In this document: positions 51,142 through 60,815 of the stretch, in pieces
How positions within the stretch are numbered: the stretch's first letter is position 1
Layout: each line of letters starts with the position of its first letter
Assembly: GCF_012911015.1 (NCBI RefSeq)
Contig: NZ_WVVV01000002.1
Location: forward strand, 124,001-188,000
Reading direction: 5' to 3'
From: Chelativorans sp. ZYF759
GTDB lineage: Bacteria > Pseudomonadota > Alphaproteobacteria > Rhizobiales > Rhizobiaceae
DNA: 64,000 bases
Position numbers and translations under genes: made by a program
Notes under the pieces: generated by a model
Told to the model about the DNA's origin: nothing
Database searches by the model: none
What the model saw: the letters and a program-made list of their open reading frames with translations, nothing else

Positions 51142-51471
51142 TCAGTCCGACATCGACCGGATTGCCGCGTCGATCCGGTCGGCCAGAACGCCGAATCTGC
51201 CGATCAGCGTGTCCTCGGCGGGCTGGCGTTCGATGCCGGCGGCGCAGTCGCCGATTTCGAACGCCCCCAGTCCTCTCGCGGCGCCCTTGACCGCGTGGGC
51301 GATCTGCCCGCGTTCGGTCGCGTCGGCGGCCGCCAGCCTCAGGCGGGCTTCCGCGATCTGCGTCTGGAACATGGCCAGGAGTTCGCGTTGCAAATCCCTG
51401 TCGCCGAGCGTGGCACGGTTAAGGTGCTCTCGGTCGATGGGCGAAGCTGTGTCATGCTTGGTTGTGGACAT
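51142..51471 (-). CDS. Hpt-domain phosphotransfer protein
   Basis: A 109-residue single-domain histidine phosphotransferase. The phospho-accepting His59 is in QIAHAVKGAARGLGA, within a four-helix bundle (LQRELLAMFQTQIAEARLRL and later helices). The start at 51471 is preferred; the frame continues to 51582. It is divergent from the GPR-like gene, 275 bases away. Single-domain Hpt proteins next to polar-growth genes are suggestive, but a partner kinase is not seen here. Confidence 0.85.
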   Translation of the reverse strand: MSTTKHDTASPIDREHLNRATLGDRDLQRELLAMFQTQIAEARLRLAAADATERGQIAHAVKGAARGLGAFEIGDCAAGIERQPAEDTLIGRFGVLADRIDAAIRSMSD

Positions 51472-51746
51472 CTGGCAACTTTCCGTCACGGGCGGGCCGG
51501 CTGGGGCTAGGATAGCGTCGCGCGACACACCCGGGAAAGACGATTCACGAACAGGCCCCAAAGAAATTTCCTCAAATGCCACCGGCCGTTAACCCTATGT
51601 TTAAACTTTTAGGAATGCGCGAGAATGCGTGTTCCAATCGGCAGCCGGTAAAGCTACCATGAGTGTGGGCGTAGAGTAGCCTCAATAGCGCGGTCACGAG
51701 GGGCCAAACATGGCGGACCGCGAAACATGTACAGGGTATAGGCGGC

Positions 51747-54700
51747 ATGGCGCGTAACACGGCAAGTTCCACCGACATCGACCACGAGGTCGCGCTCGAC
51801 CTTGAGGACGCACTCGAACTCGAACTGGCGAAGGATCAGGCCCCTGCCGGGCTCGACATCGCCGCCTCCATGGAGGATTTCGAGCGGCAGATCTCCGAAG
51901 CCGCGGAAGAACTCGCGCGCGACCGCGATGCCGTCCCGCCGGTGGCCGCGGCAGCTCCTCAGGCAGCCCAGCCCTCCCGCGCCGCGCCGAGCGCGCCCAA
52001 GGAACAGCCAAAACCCAAGCCCACCAAGGCTGCCAACGATCCCCTCGACGATGGCGGTCAATCGCAGGCCGAACTGCGCCCCGTGCACCCGCGTCCCTCT
52101 GCGGCCTCGCCGGCCCTGTCGCCTGCCAATGACGATCGTCACAACGAATACCGCGCCTTCCAGCGCTCGCTGTCGCGCCACACGCCGAGAACCGTCTACT
52201 GGATCGTGGCGTTGCTCAGCATCGGCTGGGTCAGTGCCGGCCTCGCCATCGCCAACCAGCTCTACGGCCCGCAGATCTGGCAGATCTCGTCCGTCCCCGA
52301 ACTGATGGCCATGCCCCAGGCGCTCGTCGTGGCGGTGGTCACGCTCGTGCCGGTTCTCCTGTTCTGGGGCTTCGCCGTCATGGTGCGTCGCGCCAACGAG
52401 ATGAAGCTTGCAGCCCGCTCGATGAGCGAGATCGCCTTCCGCCTGGCAGAGCCCGAATCCATGTCGCAGGACCGCGTCATGACCGTCGGTCAGGCGGTTC
52501 GCCGCGAGCTTCAGGCCATGAACGAGGGCATTGAGCGCACGCTGGCACGCGCCGTCGAGCTGGAGACCCTGGTCCACACCGAGGTCAGCGAGCTCGAGCG
52601 CGCCTATTCCCAGAACGAGGGGCGCATCCGCACCCTCGTCGACGGTCTCGGCGCCGAGCGCGAGGCCGTCATCAACCATGCAGAGCGTGTCCGCGCCTCC
52701 ATTTCCGGCGCGCACGAGACACTCAAGGAAGAACTCGACGCGGCCAGCAGCATGGTCCGTCGCAACATCTCCGACATCACCACCGAGCTGAGCCAGACCA
52801 TCGACGTGTCCGGCAGTGCGCTGGTCGAACGGATGAACGAAAGCGGCAGTGCGATCAGCTCCGCCATCGATCAGCGGCTTGAATCCCTTCCCGATCGTCT
52901 TCAGACGTCGGGCGAAGCGATCGCCAACCTGCTCGACTCGCGCATCGCGCGGCTTGGCGCCTCCACCGACGAGGCGATGCAGTCGCTCACCGGCATGCTC
53001 GACACCCGCACGAGTGACCTCGTGTCGATCATTGGCGACGCCGGCCGCTCCATGACCGACCAGTTCGGCGTGCGCATCGGCGAGATGGAAGAGACGCTGA
53101 AGACCCGTGGCCAGGCCCTGATCCAGGACTTCGAGACCCGGGCCGAACTGCTCGAGAAGGGTGCCGAGAAGCTCAACACCGCCCTCGAAGCGCGCTCGCG
53201 TCAGATCAATGAGACATTGCTCGTCAGGGCCCGCGAGATCGCCCAGACCTTCAATGACGGGCGCAGCGACATCAGCGCCCTGATCGAGGAAGGCAAGGCC
53301 AAGATCGGCTCGGAACTGGCCGAGCTCGTCACCTCGACCTCCGACATGCTGGCCGCCCGCGCCGCCGATTTCCGGGACGGCCTGGCCAGCGGCCGCGCCT
53401 CGATCTCCGAAGCCCTCGAGACCGACCTTCGCCTCCTGGCGGAAGCCCGCGCCGGCGTCGACGAATCCGTTGCGGGGCAGATCGAGCAGATCGCCCAGAG
53501 CCGCACCCGCATCGCCGACGAACTCCGTTCCGATCTGGGCATGCTCGCCGAAACGCGGGCCGAGGTGGAGAACATTCTCGCCGTCCAGATGGACAAGCTG
53601 AGGGAAGGCCGCACCGGTCTTTCCGCCGCGCTGCAGGACGATCTGGAACGGCTCGCGACCACGCGCGCCGATCTCGACGCCACCCTCAAGGATCATGTCG
53701 AGGGGTTGACCGCCCGCCAGGCGGAACTGTCGCGGTCGATCGCCGACGACGTCGCCCGTATCGATCAGGCCTTCGGCGCGCAGACCGGCATCATCGAGGA
53801 GCGCACCGATTCCATGCGCCGTGCCTTGGAGATGGGCGTCGACAGTGTCCGCAAGACACTCGAGAACAGCGCCGTCGTCATCGCCGGTTCGCTGCGCGAC
53901 AAGGTTTTGGAAGCCACGGCGGCACTCGGCGAGGAAGCCGAGGCGGCCATGGGCAATGTCGACCGCCGCATCGGCCAGAGCATGGGTAGCGTCGAGCAGG
54001 TGCTCGCCGAGCGCGCGGATCAGATCCGGCTCGTCTTCGAGGAAGCCGACCGCACGCTGGCATCGCGTGTCGATGAGACGGGTGTTGTCCTGGCCTCCCG
54101 CGCCGACGAGATCGTCAACGTCTTCGCATCGGCCGATGAGCGCATCGCGGCCCGCACCGAAGCCACGGCGGAAACGCTCAAGAACCGCATGGGCGAGACG
54201 GGCGCCATCCTGGCATCGCGCGCCGACGAGATCGTGAATGTCTTCACCACCGCCGAGGAGCGTATCGCAGCGCGTGCCGAGGCCACGGCCGAAATGCTCA
54301 CGAGCCGCATCGGCGACGTCGCGGATTCCTTCAAGGACACCGACATGCGCCTGGGCCAGCGTGCCCAGGACATCGCGCGGGTCTTCGAGGATGCCGACCA
54401 GCGCATCATCCAGCGTACCCATCAGAGTTCGGCCGAACTCGACGCCAGGGCCCAGCAGATACTCGAGGCCCTCGAAAGCGTGGAAAGCCGCCTCGACCGC
54501 GGCGCGGCCGCCGTCGGCCAGAAGATCGACGAGCAGGTCGCCGGCACCGAAATGCGCCTCACCGAACGCGCCGATGCGATCGCCCGCACCTTCGCGGCCA
54601 TCAACCAGCAGATCGAACAGGGCAGCCAAGAGGCCATCCTGTCGATCGATGGCACCACCTCGCGGCTTCAGGAAGCCTTGCAGGCAACGGGCGCGCTTCG

Positions 54701-56756
54701 CGAGAGCATCCAGGAAGCCGCACGCAGCATCGACGCCCGCAGCGGCGACATCGCCGAGACCTTCCTGGCGGCCGACAACAAGCTGGCGCGCAGCGCCGAA
54801 CAGCTGACCGCGCGTATCGACAGCGAGATCGCCGTCGCGGCCGAGCGGCTGGGCCAGGGCGCGGAAGCCATTGGCGACCGCCTCACCGAGCAGGTCGGCC
54901 GCACGGAGGCCCAGCTCATCGAGCGCGCCAACGTGATCGCCGAAACCTTCTCCGCCGTGAACCAGCACATCGGCCGGCGCACGGGTGAAGCCACCCAGGC
55001 CATCGAGTCCACCACCCGCCAGCTTGGCGAGATGTTGTCGGCCCGTTCGACGGAGATCACACGTATCCTTGACGAGACCGCACGTCCGCTGGCCGACCGG
55101 TTTGCCAGCAGCGGGCAGGAACTCCAGCAGAGGATCGAGACCACGACGCATCAGGCCATCGAGCGTCTCAGCCAGGAGAGCAACGTCCTGGTGGACATGC
55201 TGGGCGACCGCACATCCGCCACCGTGAGCGAACTCGAGCAGGCGCGCCACGCGCTTACCCGCAGCGTTCGCGAGATGAACGAGCAGCTCAGCGGTTCGGC
55301 CGCGCAGCTGGGAGAGGTCGTCGAGACGACGACCGCGGAGGCCACGCGCCGCCTCAGCAGCCAGAATGCCGCCCTTGCCGCGAGCGTGAAGGAACTGACC
55401 GGCCAGCTCGACCAGTCCAGCACGAAGCTCGCCGACCTCGTCGACGGCGCCGTCATGAACCTGGCGACCCTCGATCAGAACCTGGCCCGGTCCGCGCAGA
55501 ACTTCTCGGAAACCGCGGAAAGAGCGACGAGCAGCTTCGAGGCTTCCTCGCGCCTGATCGACACCAACACGACGAAGCTGTCGACCCTCTCGTCCAAGAC
55601 CCTGAGCGACGTGGGCGCGATCGCCCACAGCTTCAGCGAGCACGGCAAGATGCTGCAGAACGCCAGCGATCTTCTCGGTTCGGCGCAGAACAACCTCACC
55701 TCCACCCTCGAGGAGCGCAAGGAAGCGATCGAGAGTCTGTCGAGCGGGCTGCTGAAGAAGTCGGAGGAGATCGAACGCGCGATGCGCTCCTTCGAGAACA
55801 TCATCGAGAAGACGCTGGAGAAGGCCGAGGGCCGGACGCTGGGCGCTACCGAACAGCTGCGCGTCGCCGTTGGCGAGGTCGTCGAGGCGGCCGGCAAGAA
55901 GTTCTCGGATGCGACGGACGAAATCCGCCGCACCGCCGCCACGATCCGTTCCGAGCTGGAAGAAACCCGCAGCGAGCTGAAGCGTGGCGTTACGGCGCTG
56001 CCGGAGGAAACCCGCGAATCCACTTCCGCCATGCGCAACGCGGTCAGCGAGCAGATCAACGCCTTGAAGGAACTGGCTGATATCGTTGCGAAATCGGGAC
56101 GCGCCTTCGACGTCTCCACCCCTTCGGCACAGCCTGCCGCACCGGTGCGCGGTTCCGCGCCCCAGGCCCCGCAGCCTGCCGCCCGCGCCACCACGATGGA
56201 ACGTCCCGCCGCGGCGTCGCGGCCTGCGGCAGCATCGCGGCCTGCGGCGACCTATGCGCCGGCCTCCCAGCCGGAGCCGCGGCAGGCCTCGGCGGCAGAC
56301 CAGCCACAGGGCCGCGGCTGGGTCCGCGACCTTCTGCGCGGTGCCTCGCGTGAAGACGAAGCGGCGCCGGCTCCGAAGGCCGGCCCGACCGTGGGCGAGC
56401 GTTCACGCCTCCATCTTGTCGAATCGCTCAATTCGCTGTCGGTCGACATCGCCCGGGCGATCGACCACGATGCCTCGATCGAGCTGTGGGACAGATATCG
56501 CCGCGGCGAGCGCAACGTCTTCACCCGCCGGCTTTACACGCTCAAGGGTCAGCAGACCTTCGACGAGATCCGCCGCAAATATCAGGCAGATGGCGAGTTC
56601 CGTGCCGCCGTCGACCGTTATTGTCAGGATTTCGAGAAGCTGCTCAACGACGTGACGGCCAGTGACCGCGACAACATGATGGCCCAGACATATCTGTCGT
56701 CGGACACCGGCAAGGTCTACACGATGCTGGCGCATGCCAGTGGCCGCCTGCAATAG
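51747..56756 (+). CDS. GPR/RgsE-like growth-pole-ring coiled-coil protein
   Basis: A 1669-residue membrane-anchored coiled-coil protein with apolipoprotein-like repeats. It is the homologue of the growth pole ring protein of Agrobacterium and RgsE of Sinorhizobium, which organise polar growth in Hyphomicrobiales. Residues 1-145 are cytosolic and Ala/Pro-rich. Two helices follow (YWIVALLSIGWVSAGLAIAN at 151-170, and VVAVVTLVPVLLFWGFAVMV at 194-213). From 220 to about 1440 the protein is almost all heptad helix with near-exact repeats, for instance ASRADEIVNVF twice near residues 785-830. After a Pro/Ala linker, a conserved globular end (SLSVDIARAIDHDASIELW) closes it. A terminator follows. Confidence 0.9.
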   Translation: MARNTASSTDIDHEVALDLEDALELELAKDQAPAGLDIAASMEDFERQISEAAEELARDRDAVPPVAAAAPQAAQPSRAAPSAPKEQPKPKPTKAANDPLDDGGQSQAELRPVHPRPSAASPALSPANDDRHNEYRAFQRSLSRHTPRTVYWIVALLSIGWVSAGLAIANQLYGPQIWQISSVPELMAMPQALVVAVVTLVPVLLFWGFAVMVRRANEMKLAARSMSEIAFRLAEPESMSQDRVMTVGQAVRRELQAMNEGIERTLARAVELETLVHTEVSELERAYSQNEGRIRTLVDGLGAEREAVINHAERVRASISGAHETLKEELDAASSMVRRNISDITTELSQTIDVSGSALVERMNESGSAISSAIDQRLESLPDRLQTSGEAIANLLDSRIARLGASTDEAMQSLTGMLDTRTSDLVSIIGDAGRSMTDQFGVRIGEMEETLKTRGQALIQDFETRAELLEKGAEKLNTALEARSRQINETLLVRAREIAQTFNDGRSDISALIEEGKAKIGSELAELVTSTSDMLAARAADFRDGLASGRASISEALETDLRLLAEARAGVDESVAGQIEQIAQSRTRIADELRSDLGMLAETRAEVENILAVQMDKLREGRTGLSAALQDDLERLATTRADLDATLKDHVEGLTARQAELSRSIADDVARIDQAFGAQTGIIEERTDSMRRALEMGVDSVRKTLENSAVVIAGSLRDKVLEATAALGEEAEAAMGNVDRRIGQSMGSVEQVLAERADQIRLVFEEADRTLASRVDETGVVLASRADEIVNVFASADERIAARTEATAETLKNRMGETGAILASRADEIVNVFTTAEERIAARAEATAEMLTSRIGDVADSFKDTDMRLGQRAQDIARVFEDADQRIIQRTHQSSAELDARAQQILEALESVESRLDRGAAAVGQKIDEQVAGTEMRLTERADAIARTFAAINQQIEQGSQEAILSIDGTTSRLQEALQATGALRESIQEAARSIDARSGDIAETFLAADNKLARSAEQLTARIDSEIAVAAERLGQGAEAIGDRLTEQVGRTEAQLIERANVIAETFSAVNQHIGRRTGEATQAIESTTRQLGEMLSARSTEITRILDETARPLADRFASSGQELQQRIETTTHQAIERLSQESNVLVDMLGDRTSATVSELEQARHALTRSVREMNEQLSGSAAQLGEVVETTTAEATRRLSSQNAALAASVKELTGQLDQSSTKLADLVDGAVMNLATLDQNLARSAQNFSETAERATSSFEASSRLIDTNTTKLSTLSSKTLSDVGAIAHSFSEHGKMLQNASDLLGSAQNNLTSTLEERKEAIESLSSGLLKKSEEIERAMRSFENIIEKTLEKAEGRTLGATEQLRVAVGEVVEAAGKKFSDATDEIRRTAATIRSELEETRSELKRGVTALPEETRESTSAMRNAVSEQINALKELADIVAKSGRAFDVSTPSAQPAAPVRGSAPQAPQPAARATTMERPAAASRPAAASRPAATYAPASQPEPRQASAADQPQGRGWVRDLLRGASREDEAAPAPKAGPTVGERSRLHLVESLNSLSVDIARAIDHDASIELWDRYRRGERNVFTRRLYTLKGQQTFDEIRRKYQADGEFRAAVDRYCQDFEKLLNDVTASDRDNMMAQTYLSSDTGKVYTMLAHASGRLQ

Positions 56757-56779
56757 GCTCGGCCGAAGGCATGCATTTG

Positions 56780-56807
56780 GCGGGAGCGGCAACGCTCCCG
56801 CTTCTTT
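56780..56807 (+). terminator. rho-independent terminator after GPR-like gene
   Basis: GCGGGAGCG and CGCTCCCGC flank the loop GCAA and are followed by TTCTTT. It lies 23 bases past the stop. Confidence 0.85.
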
Positions 56808-56895
56808 ATGTGCAGTCCCCCGCCGGGCACTGGCCTCTTCGGCCCCGGCGGCCTAGACTGCGCCGTTGGATTTCGGGGATTTCGGGAGGTTTTGG

Positions 56896-57864
56896 GTGAA
56901 GGGCGCGATCGGTATCGTGGCGGGTTTGACCGTGGCGCTCGTGCTCGCGGCCGCGGCTTTCTTCTTCTATGGAAGTTGGCAGTCCGCACGTTTCCTCCAG
57001 GCTTCCCTTGCAGTTGGCGGTCCGACGGCCCAGGGGACCGGCTGGCCTGCTCCAGAGGCGCCGTCCGATATCGGTTTTGCCGGCGATCCCGGTCAGGCCT
57101 TCGGCTACGAGTTCCGCACCGTGCGCCTCGGCTCGGATCTGGGCGACATGCCGGCCTGGCTGGTCCCGCCGCAATCCGGAGCGATGCAGGACCGGCCCTG
57201 GGCGATCTTCGTTCATGGCATCGGCGGACGTCGCGAGAATGGCTACCGCTTCCTCCCGGTCCTGCATCGGGCGGAATTGCCGGTCATGCTGATCTCCTAC
57301 CGCAATGACGAGGGCGCCCCGCCCTCTTCCGAAGGCATCTACGCTTTCGGCCTGACCGAGTGGCGAGATCTGGAATCGGCGGTCGAGCATGCCGTCGATC
57401 ACGGCGCGTCGTCGGTGGTGCTTGTGGCAGAATCGATGGGCGGCGCGATTGCGGGCCAGTTCCTGCGCCGTTCGCGGCTTGCCACACGCGTGTCGGCCGT
57501 TGTGCTCGATGCGCCGGCCCTGGATTTTCCGGGCCTCGTGGCGGCCCAGATCGACCGCGAGGGCATCCCGTTCGCCGGTATCATCGCACGCGGCGGCTTT
57601 GTCCTGTTCGGGCAGCGCACGGGCGTGGACCTCGCCCAGGCCTACACAATCCCGGACTTCATTGCGTTTCCCGGCCCGCTCTTCCTGTCGCACGGGGCAA
57701 ATGACCGGCTGGTGCCGGTTGCCTCCAGCGACCACCTCGTGGCCAACCGCGCCCACCCGACCGAGTATCTTCGCACGGAGGCGGATCATATCCTGTCGTT
57801 CAAGGCCGATCCGCAGGCCTATGAGAGCGCTCTGTCGGCTTTTCTCGCCGGCTTGGGTGAGTGA
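56896..57864 (+). CDS. membrane-anchored alpha/beta hydrolase
   Basis: A 322-residue hydrolase with an N-terminal helix (IGIVAGLTVALVLAAAAFFF). The oxyanion strand is FVHGIGG, the nucleophile is in VLVAESMGGAIAG (ESMGG elbow), the acid is in SHGANDRLVPV and the base in ADHILSFKAD. The GTG at 56896 has GGGAGG six bases upstream, so I prefer it to the TTG at 56866. It resembles the hydrolase at 4667-5554 in architecture but not closely in sequence. Substrate unknown. Confidence 0.82.
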   Translation: MKGAIGIVAGLTVALVLAAAAFFFYGSWQSARFLQASLAVGGPTAQGTGWPAPEAPSDIGFAGDPGQAFGYEFRTVRLGSDLGDMPAWLVPPQSGAMQDRPWAIFVHGIGGRRENGYRFLPVLHRAELPVMLISYRNDEGAPPSSEGIYAFGLTEWRDLESAVEHAVDHGASSVVLVAESMGGAIAGQFLRRSRLATRVSAVVLDAPALDFPGLVAAQIDREGIPFAGIIARGGFVLFGQRTGVDLAQAYTIPDFIAFPGPLFLSHGANDRLVPVASSDHLVANRAHPTEYLRTEADHILSFKADPQAYESALSAFLAGLGE

Positions 57865-57914
57865 ATGAACCTTGACGCACGCATTGCGTTATCGCGCATT
57901 GCAGGAGCATTGAG

Positions 57915-58700
57915 ATGTCCTACCGCAGATTGATCGCCAGCGGCGTTGCCGCCACCGCCCTACTCGTTCTTGCCGGTTGTGGCGAGGACCCGACGATCGT
58001 GACGGAATCCGGTCCGTCCACTTCCGAGAGCACCAGTCCCGATGACCAGAACCAGCCGGACACCATGGACCGGGTCCGCGAGGGTGCCGGCCGACTAGCC
58101 ACCGAGGCCGAACGCCTGGCCGGCGAGGCGCGCGAACGCGCCGAGGAGGCCTTCCGGAACCCGGGCCCTCTCCTGGAACAGGCCGGCGAGGTCGCCGACC
58201 GCATCGGCCAGTCCGTCGACGAGATCGTGCGCCGGGCTGCCGAAGACTTGCAGCATGGCGTGGAACTGCTGGAGCAGCGGATCGCCGAGATGTCCGGAGA
58301 GCGTGTTGTGCGCGAAGACGCCGATGCCGCGCTGCCGCCGGAAGAGAACCTCAATGCCGACACCAGCGCCGCGGCCCGCGCCGTCCAGGCGGGCGTCGGT
58401 CCGGATTATGTCGGGGTGTGGGCCGAGACGCCCGCGGCCTGTGCCCGCATCGACCAGGAACCTGTCGAGATCTTCGCCGTCATCACGCCGACCACCATCC
58501 GCCGGTATGAGAGCGTCTGCAACTTCCAGGCCGCCCAGGTCGAGGAAGGCAGCGCGCAGGTCAACGCCGAGTGTATGGCCGAAGGTGATGCGGAAGAGCG
58601 CAATATCTCCTTCGCCATGCCGGATTTCGACACGCTTCGCATTTCCTACGACGGCCAGCCCGGTGGCGCCGAACTGATCCGGTGCCATCTGACGCAATGA
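57915..58700 (+). CDS. lipoprotein with coiled-coil segment
   Basis: A 261-residue lipoprotein; the signal ends in LLVLAGCGED with the lipid-attached Cys. An acidic amphipathic segment (GRLATEAERLAGEARERAEE, DRIGQSVDEIVRRAAEDLQH) forms a coiled coil at residues 50-125. A small C-terminal domain has GPDYVGVWAETPAACARI and paired Cys (ESVCNFQ, AECMAEG). AGGAG lies upstream. It overlaps the next gene by four bases. No family name is recognised. Confidence 0.75.
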   Translation: MSYRRLIASGVAATALLVLAGCGEDPTIVTESGPSTSESTSPDDQNQPDTMDRVREGAGRLATEAERLAGEARERAEEAFRNPGPLLEQAGEVADRIGQSVDEIVRRAAEDLQHGVELLEQRIAEMSGERVVREDADAALPPEENLNADTSAAARAVQAGVGPDYVGVWAETPAACARIDQEPVEIFAVITPTTIRRYESVCNFQAAQVEEGSAQVNAECMAEGDAEERNISFAMPDFDTLRISYDGQPGGAELIRCHLTQ

Positions 58701-59167
58701 CGGAAACGAAACCCTCGATCTTCGTCGACGCCGATGCCTGCCCGGTCAAGGACGAGATCGTCCGCGTCGCGGAGCGCCATGACCTGGTCGTGACTTTCGT
58801 GGCCAATGGCGGCCTGCGTCCCTCGCGCGACCCCATGATCCGGAACGTCGTCGTGCCCCAGGGCGCGGATGCCGCGGATGACTGGATCGTCGAGCATGCA
58901 CGGCCAAACGACATAGCGGTGACGGCCGACGTGCCGCTCGCCGCACGGCTGGTGGAAAAAAATGTTCATACGCTCGGCCCCACGGGAAGGCCATTTACCG
59001 TGGAATCCATCGGAATGGCCGTCGCGATGCGCGATCTGAAACAGCATCTTCGCGAGAGCGGCGAGATCAAGGGCTACAATCCCGGCTTTACGCATCGCGA
59101 CCGCTCGGCTTTCCTTTCGGCACTGGATCAGGCCGTCCGGATCGCCAGGAAGACGGTCGCCCCTTGA
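58697..59167 (+). CDS. YaiI/YqxD-family (DUF188) protein
   Basis: A 156-residue DUF188 protein, a PIN-like fold. Recognisable motifs are IFVDADACPVKDEIVRVAER, ANGGLRPSRDP, ADDWIVEHA with VTADVPLAARLVEKN, and GPTGRPFTVESIGMAVAMRDL. The ATG at 58697 overlaps the upstream stop (ATGA), which decides it over an in-frame ATG at 58682. Activity is unproven for the family. Confidence 0.93.
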   Translation: MTETKPSIFVDADACPVKDEIVRVAERHDLVVTFVANGGLRPSRDPMIRNVVVPQGADAADDWIVEHARPNDIAVTADVPLAARLVEKNVHTLGPTGRPFTVESIGMAVAMRDLKQHLRESGEIKGYNPGFTHRDRSAFLSALDQAVRIARKTVAP

Positions 59168-59787
59168 CCGCGGGCAACCGCCACCTGCCATTCTACCTCG
59201 CGGCCGGTGCCGCTGCAGTTTCGACTATCTCGGCAGTCTGGGTCGCGCCGCTGATGGTCTCGATCATTGCGTCGAATGCCTTCTTCGCGACCTATCTCGC
59301 CTTGGCGCTTTCACGGATGTTCGGTCACCCCGGCGGGCAGCGAGGCAGGGCGGCCGGAGACAACGATGAACCCGCATGGGTCATCTTCTTGATCACCATA
59401 GGTGCCGTGGGGACAGCACTTGCCGCCCTCTTCATCGTTATCAATGCGCGCGACACGCCGGGAGCCGGTATTCTGGTGCTCGCGTTCTGCGCCGTACCCC
59501 TGGGCTGGGCGGCCATCCACGTGATGGCGGCAGCACATTACGCTCATCTTTACTGGCAGGACGCCGACAAGACGGCAAAGATCGAATTCCCCAGGACAGA
59601 GGAACCCGGGCCGACCGAATTCGTCTATTTCGCGTTCGTGATCGGCATGACTGCCCAGACGTCCGACGTGTCGATCAATTCATCCGAAATTCGCGCGGTC
59701 GCCACAGTTCATGCCATCGTTTCGTTCTTTTTCAACACCGTCTTGGTGGCGGCAGCCGTCAACGCGGCTGTCGCCCTGGGCAATTGA
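59164..59787 (+). CDS. DUF1345 membrane protein
   Basis: A 207-residue integral membrane protein of the DUF1345 family with about five helices (YLAAGAAAVSTISAVWV, VIFLITIGAVGTALAALFIV, LVLAFCAVPLGWAAIHVMAA, others). The loop EFVYFAFVIGMTAQTSDV is the family signature. The start is a TTG overlapping the previous stop by four bases. Function unknown. Confidence 0.87.
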   Translation: MTAGNRHLPFYLAAGAAAVSTISAVWVAPLMVSIIASNAFFATYLALALSRMFGHPGGQRGRAAGDNDEPAWVIFLITIGAVGTALAALFIVINARDTPGAGILVLAFCAVPLGWAAIHVMAAAHYAHLYWQDADKTAKIEFPRTEEPGPTEFVYFAFVIGMTAQTSDVSINSSEIRAVATVHAIVSFFFNTVLVAAAVNAAVALGN

Positions 59788-59958
59788 TTGCCCACCGACG
59801 CCGTCTCCACTTCTGGGCGAAGACTCACGACACTCATGAACGTTTGACGAGTGTAAAGCTGGACTCCTGCAGCGCCGGGTGATTAGCCTTTGGGCCGCGC
59901 TTCCCCGCATGGCGACGGTGACGAGCGGTTGCTCCGACTTCGCCAGAGGAACACCTTC

Positions 59959-60387
59959 ATGAAGCATTTTTACGCAGCACTGGCCATGACGCTCGCCTTC
60001 ATGGCACCGTTGGGCACAGCCACCGCGCAGGACGCGGCGGCAATGCCGGATCTCAAGGGGAACTGGGTCGGCAGCAGCGAGACCGTGCTGATGGGCAGCG
60101 CCCTCCATCACGCCGACGGCGACGCCGAGCCCCGCTTGAGCGAGGTGGCATTCACGATCGCGATCGAAGGCCAGGATGGAAGACGCTTCTGGGGAACGGT
60201 TTCGTCGCCGCAGGGCAACGAGGCCATTCTGGGTGTGATCGGCTTCGACAACAAGTCGATCGTCGCCAGGGACGTCGATGGATACATGGAGGGTGACCTC
60301 GCCGACGAGGACACCATGCACCTGATCTATTCCCATTCGGGTGACTCGACCGTCATCGCGGCCACCACCTTCAAGCGACAGGACTAG
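59959..60387 (+). CDS. secreted hypothetical protein
   Basis: A 142-residue exported protein, with AGAGGA upstream of the ATG at 59959. The signal peptide is FYAALAMTLAFMAPLGTATA. The mature domain is a small beta protein: LKGNWVGSSETVLMG, FTIAIEGQDGRRFWGTV, DGYMEGDLADEDTMHLIYSH. It has no Cys. It resembles unassigned periplasmic proteins of alphaproteobacteria. Confidence 0.75.
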   Translation: MKHFYAALAMTLAFMAPLGTATAQDAAAMPDLKGNWVGSSETVLMGSALHHADGDAEPRLSEVAFTIAIEGQDGRRFWGTVSSPQGNEAILGVIGFDNKSIVARDVDGYMEGDLADEDTMHLIYSHSGDSTVIAATTFKRQD

Positions 60388-60395
60388 GTCTTCCC

Positions 60396-60432
60396 GCGTG
60401 GCGCCGCACCTTCTCTCGGTCCGGCGCCACGC
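60396..60432. terminator. 11-bp hairpin, probable terminator
   Basis: GCGTGGCGCCG at 60396-60406 and its exact complement at 60422-60432 flank a 15-base loop, 8 bases past the secreted protein's stop. No T-run follows, so termination is inferred from position. Confidence 0.5.
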
Positions 60433-60507
60433 CGACGACCTCGATGAGGCCGCCAGCGCTCCGCCACGCGCGCCAAGCCCCCGTGGTTTGCGCCACCAGG
60501 CCTGCGG

Positions 60508-60526
60508 TGATATCAGACTGATATCA
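60508..60526. promoter_or_regulatory. tandem palindrome, likely vapBC operator
   Basis: TGATATCA occurs twice, at 60508-60515 and 60519-60526, centre-to-centre 11 bases. It lies 15 bases before the antitoxin frame. Such repeated palindromes are typical autoregulatory VapBC operators. Confidence 0.6.
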
Positions 60527-60540
60527 ACCGAGGTGTTCCC

Positions 60541-60815
60541 ATCGCCAGCATCTTGATCAGGAATATCCCCGAGGACGTCCTCAGGCGCTTCCGGGAACCT
60601 GCCAAGGCGGACGGCAAGTCAGCCGAACAGCTGGCGCGCGCGAGGCGATCGCGGAGAAGGCTCAACCGGATCGCGAGGAGGCTTGGCGCCAGATCGATAT
60701 CCTGCGGTCGGAAACAAGAAGAGTGGACGACTTCGATATCGTCGGGGAAATCAGGCGCGACAGGGAAGAGCGAGCCGATCGCGTTCTGGGCCACGCCCGG
60801 GGAACTGATGAATGA
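60541..60815 (+). pseudogene. vapB: broken vapB-type antitoxin
   Basis: The frame reads IASILIRNIPEDVLRRF followed by a DGKSAEQLAR segment, the FitA/VapB ribbon-helix-helix start. The expected initiator is an ATC at 60541, with GAGGTG six bases upstream. At 60640-60641 two extra bases in a GCGCGCGC run break the frame. The sequence then continues in the new frame as EAIAEKAQPDREEAWRQID and ends at TGA 60813-60815, which overlaps the vapC ATG as in intact operons. Both a lost start codon and a frameshift are visible. Confidence 0.8.

Noticed and set aside
51654-55643. A 1329-codon open frame antisense to the GPR-like gene
   Set aside because: Its repeats are the complement of the coiled-coil repeats on the plus strand, with no ribosome site or family.
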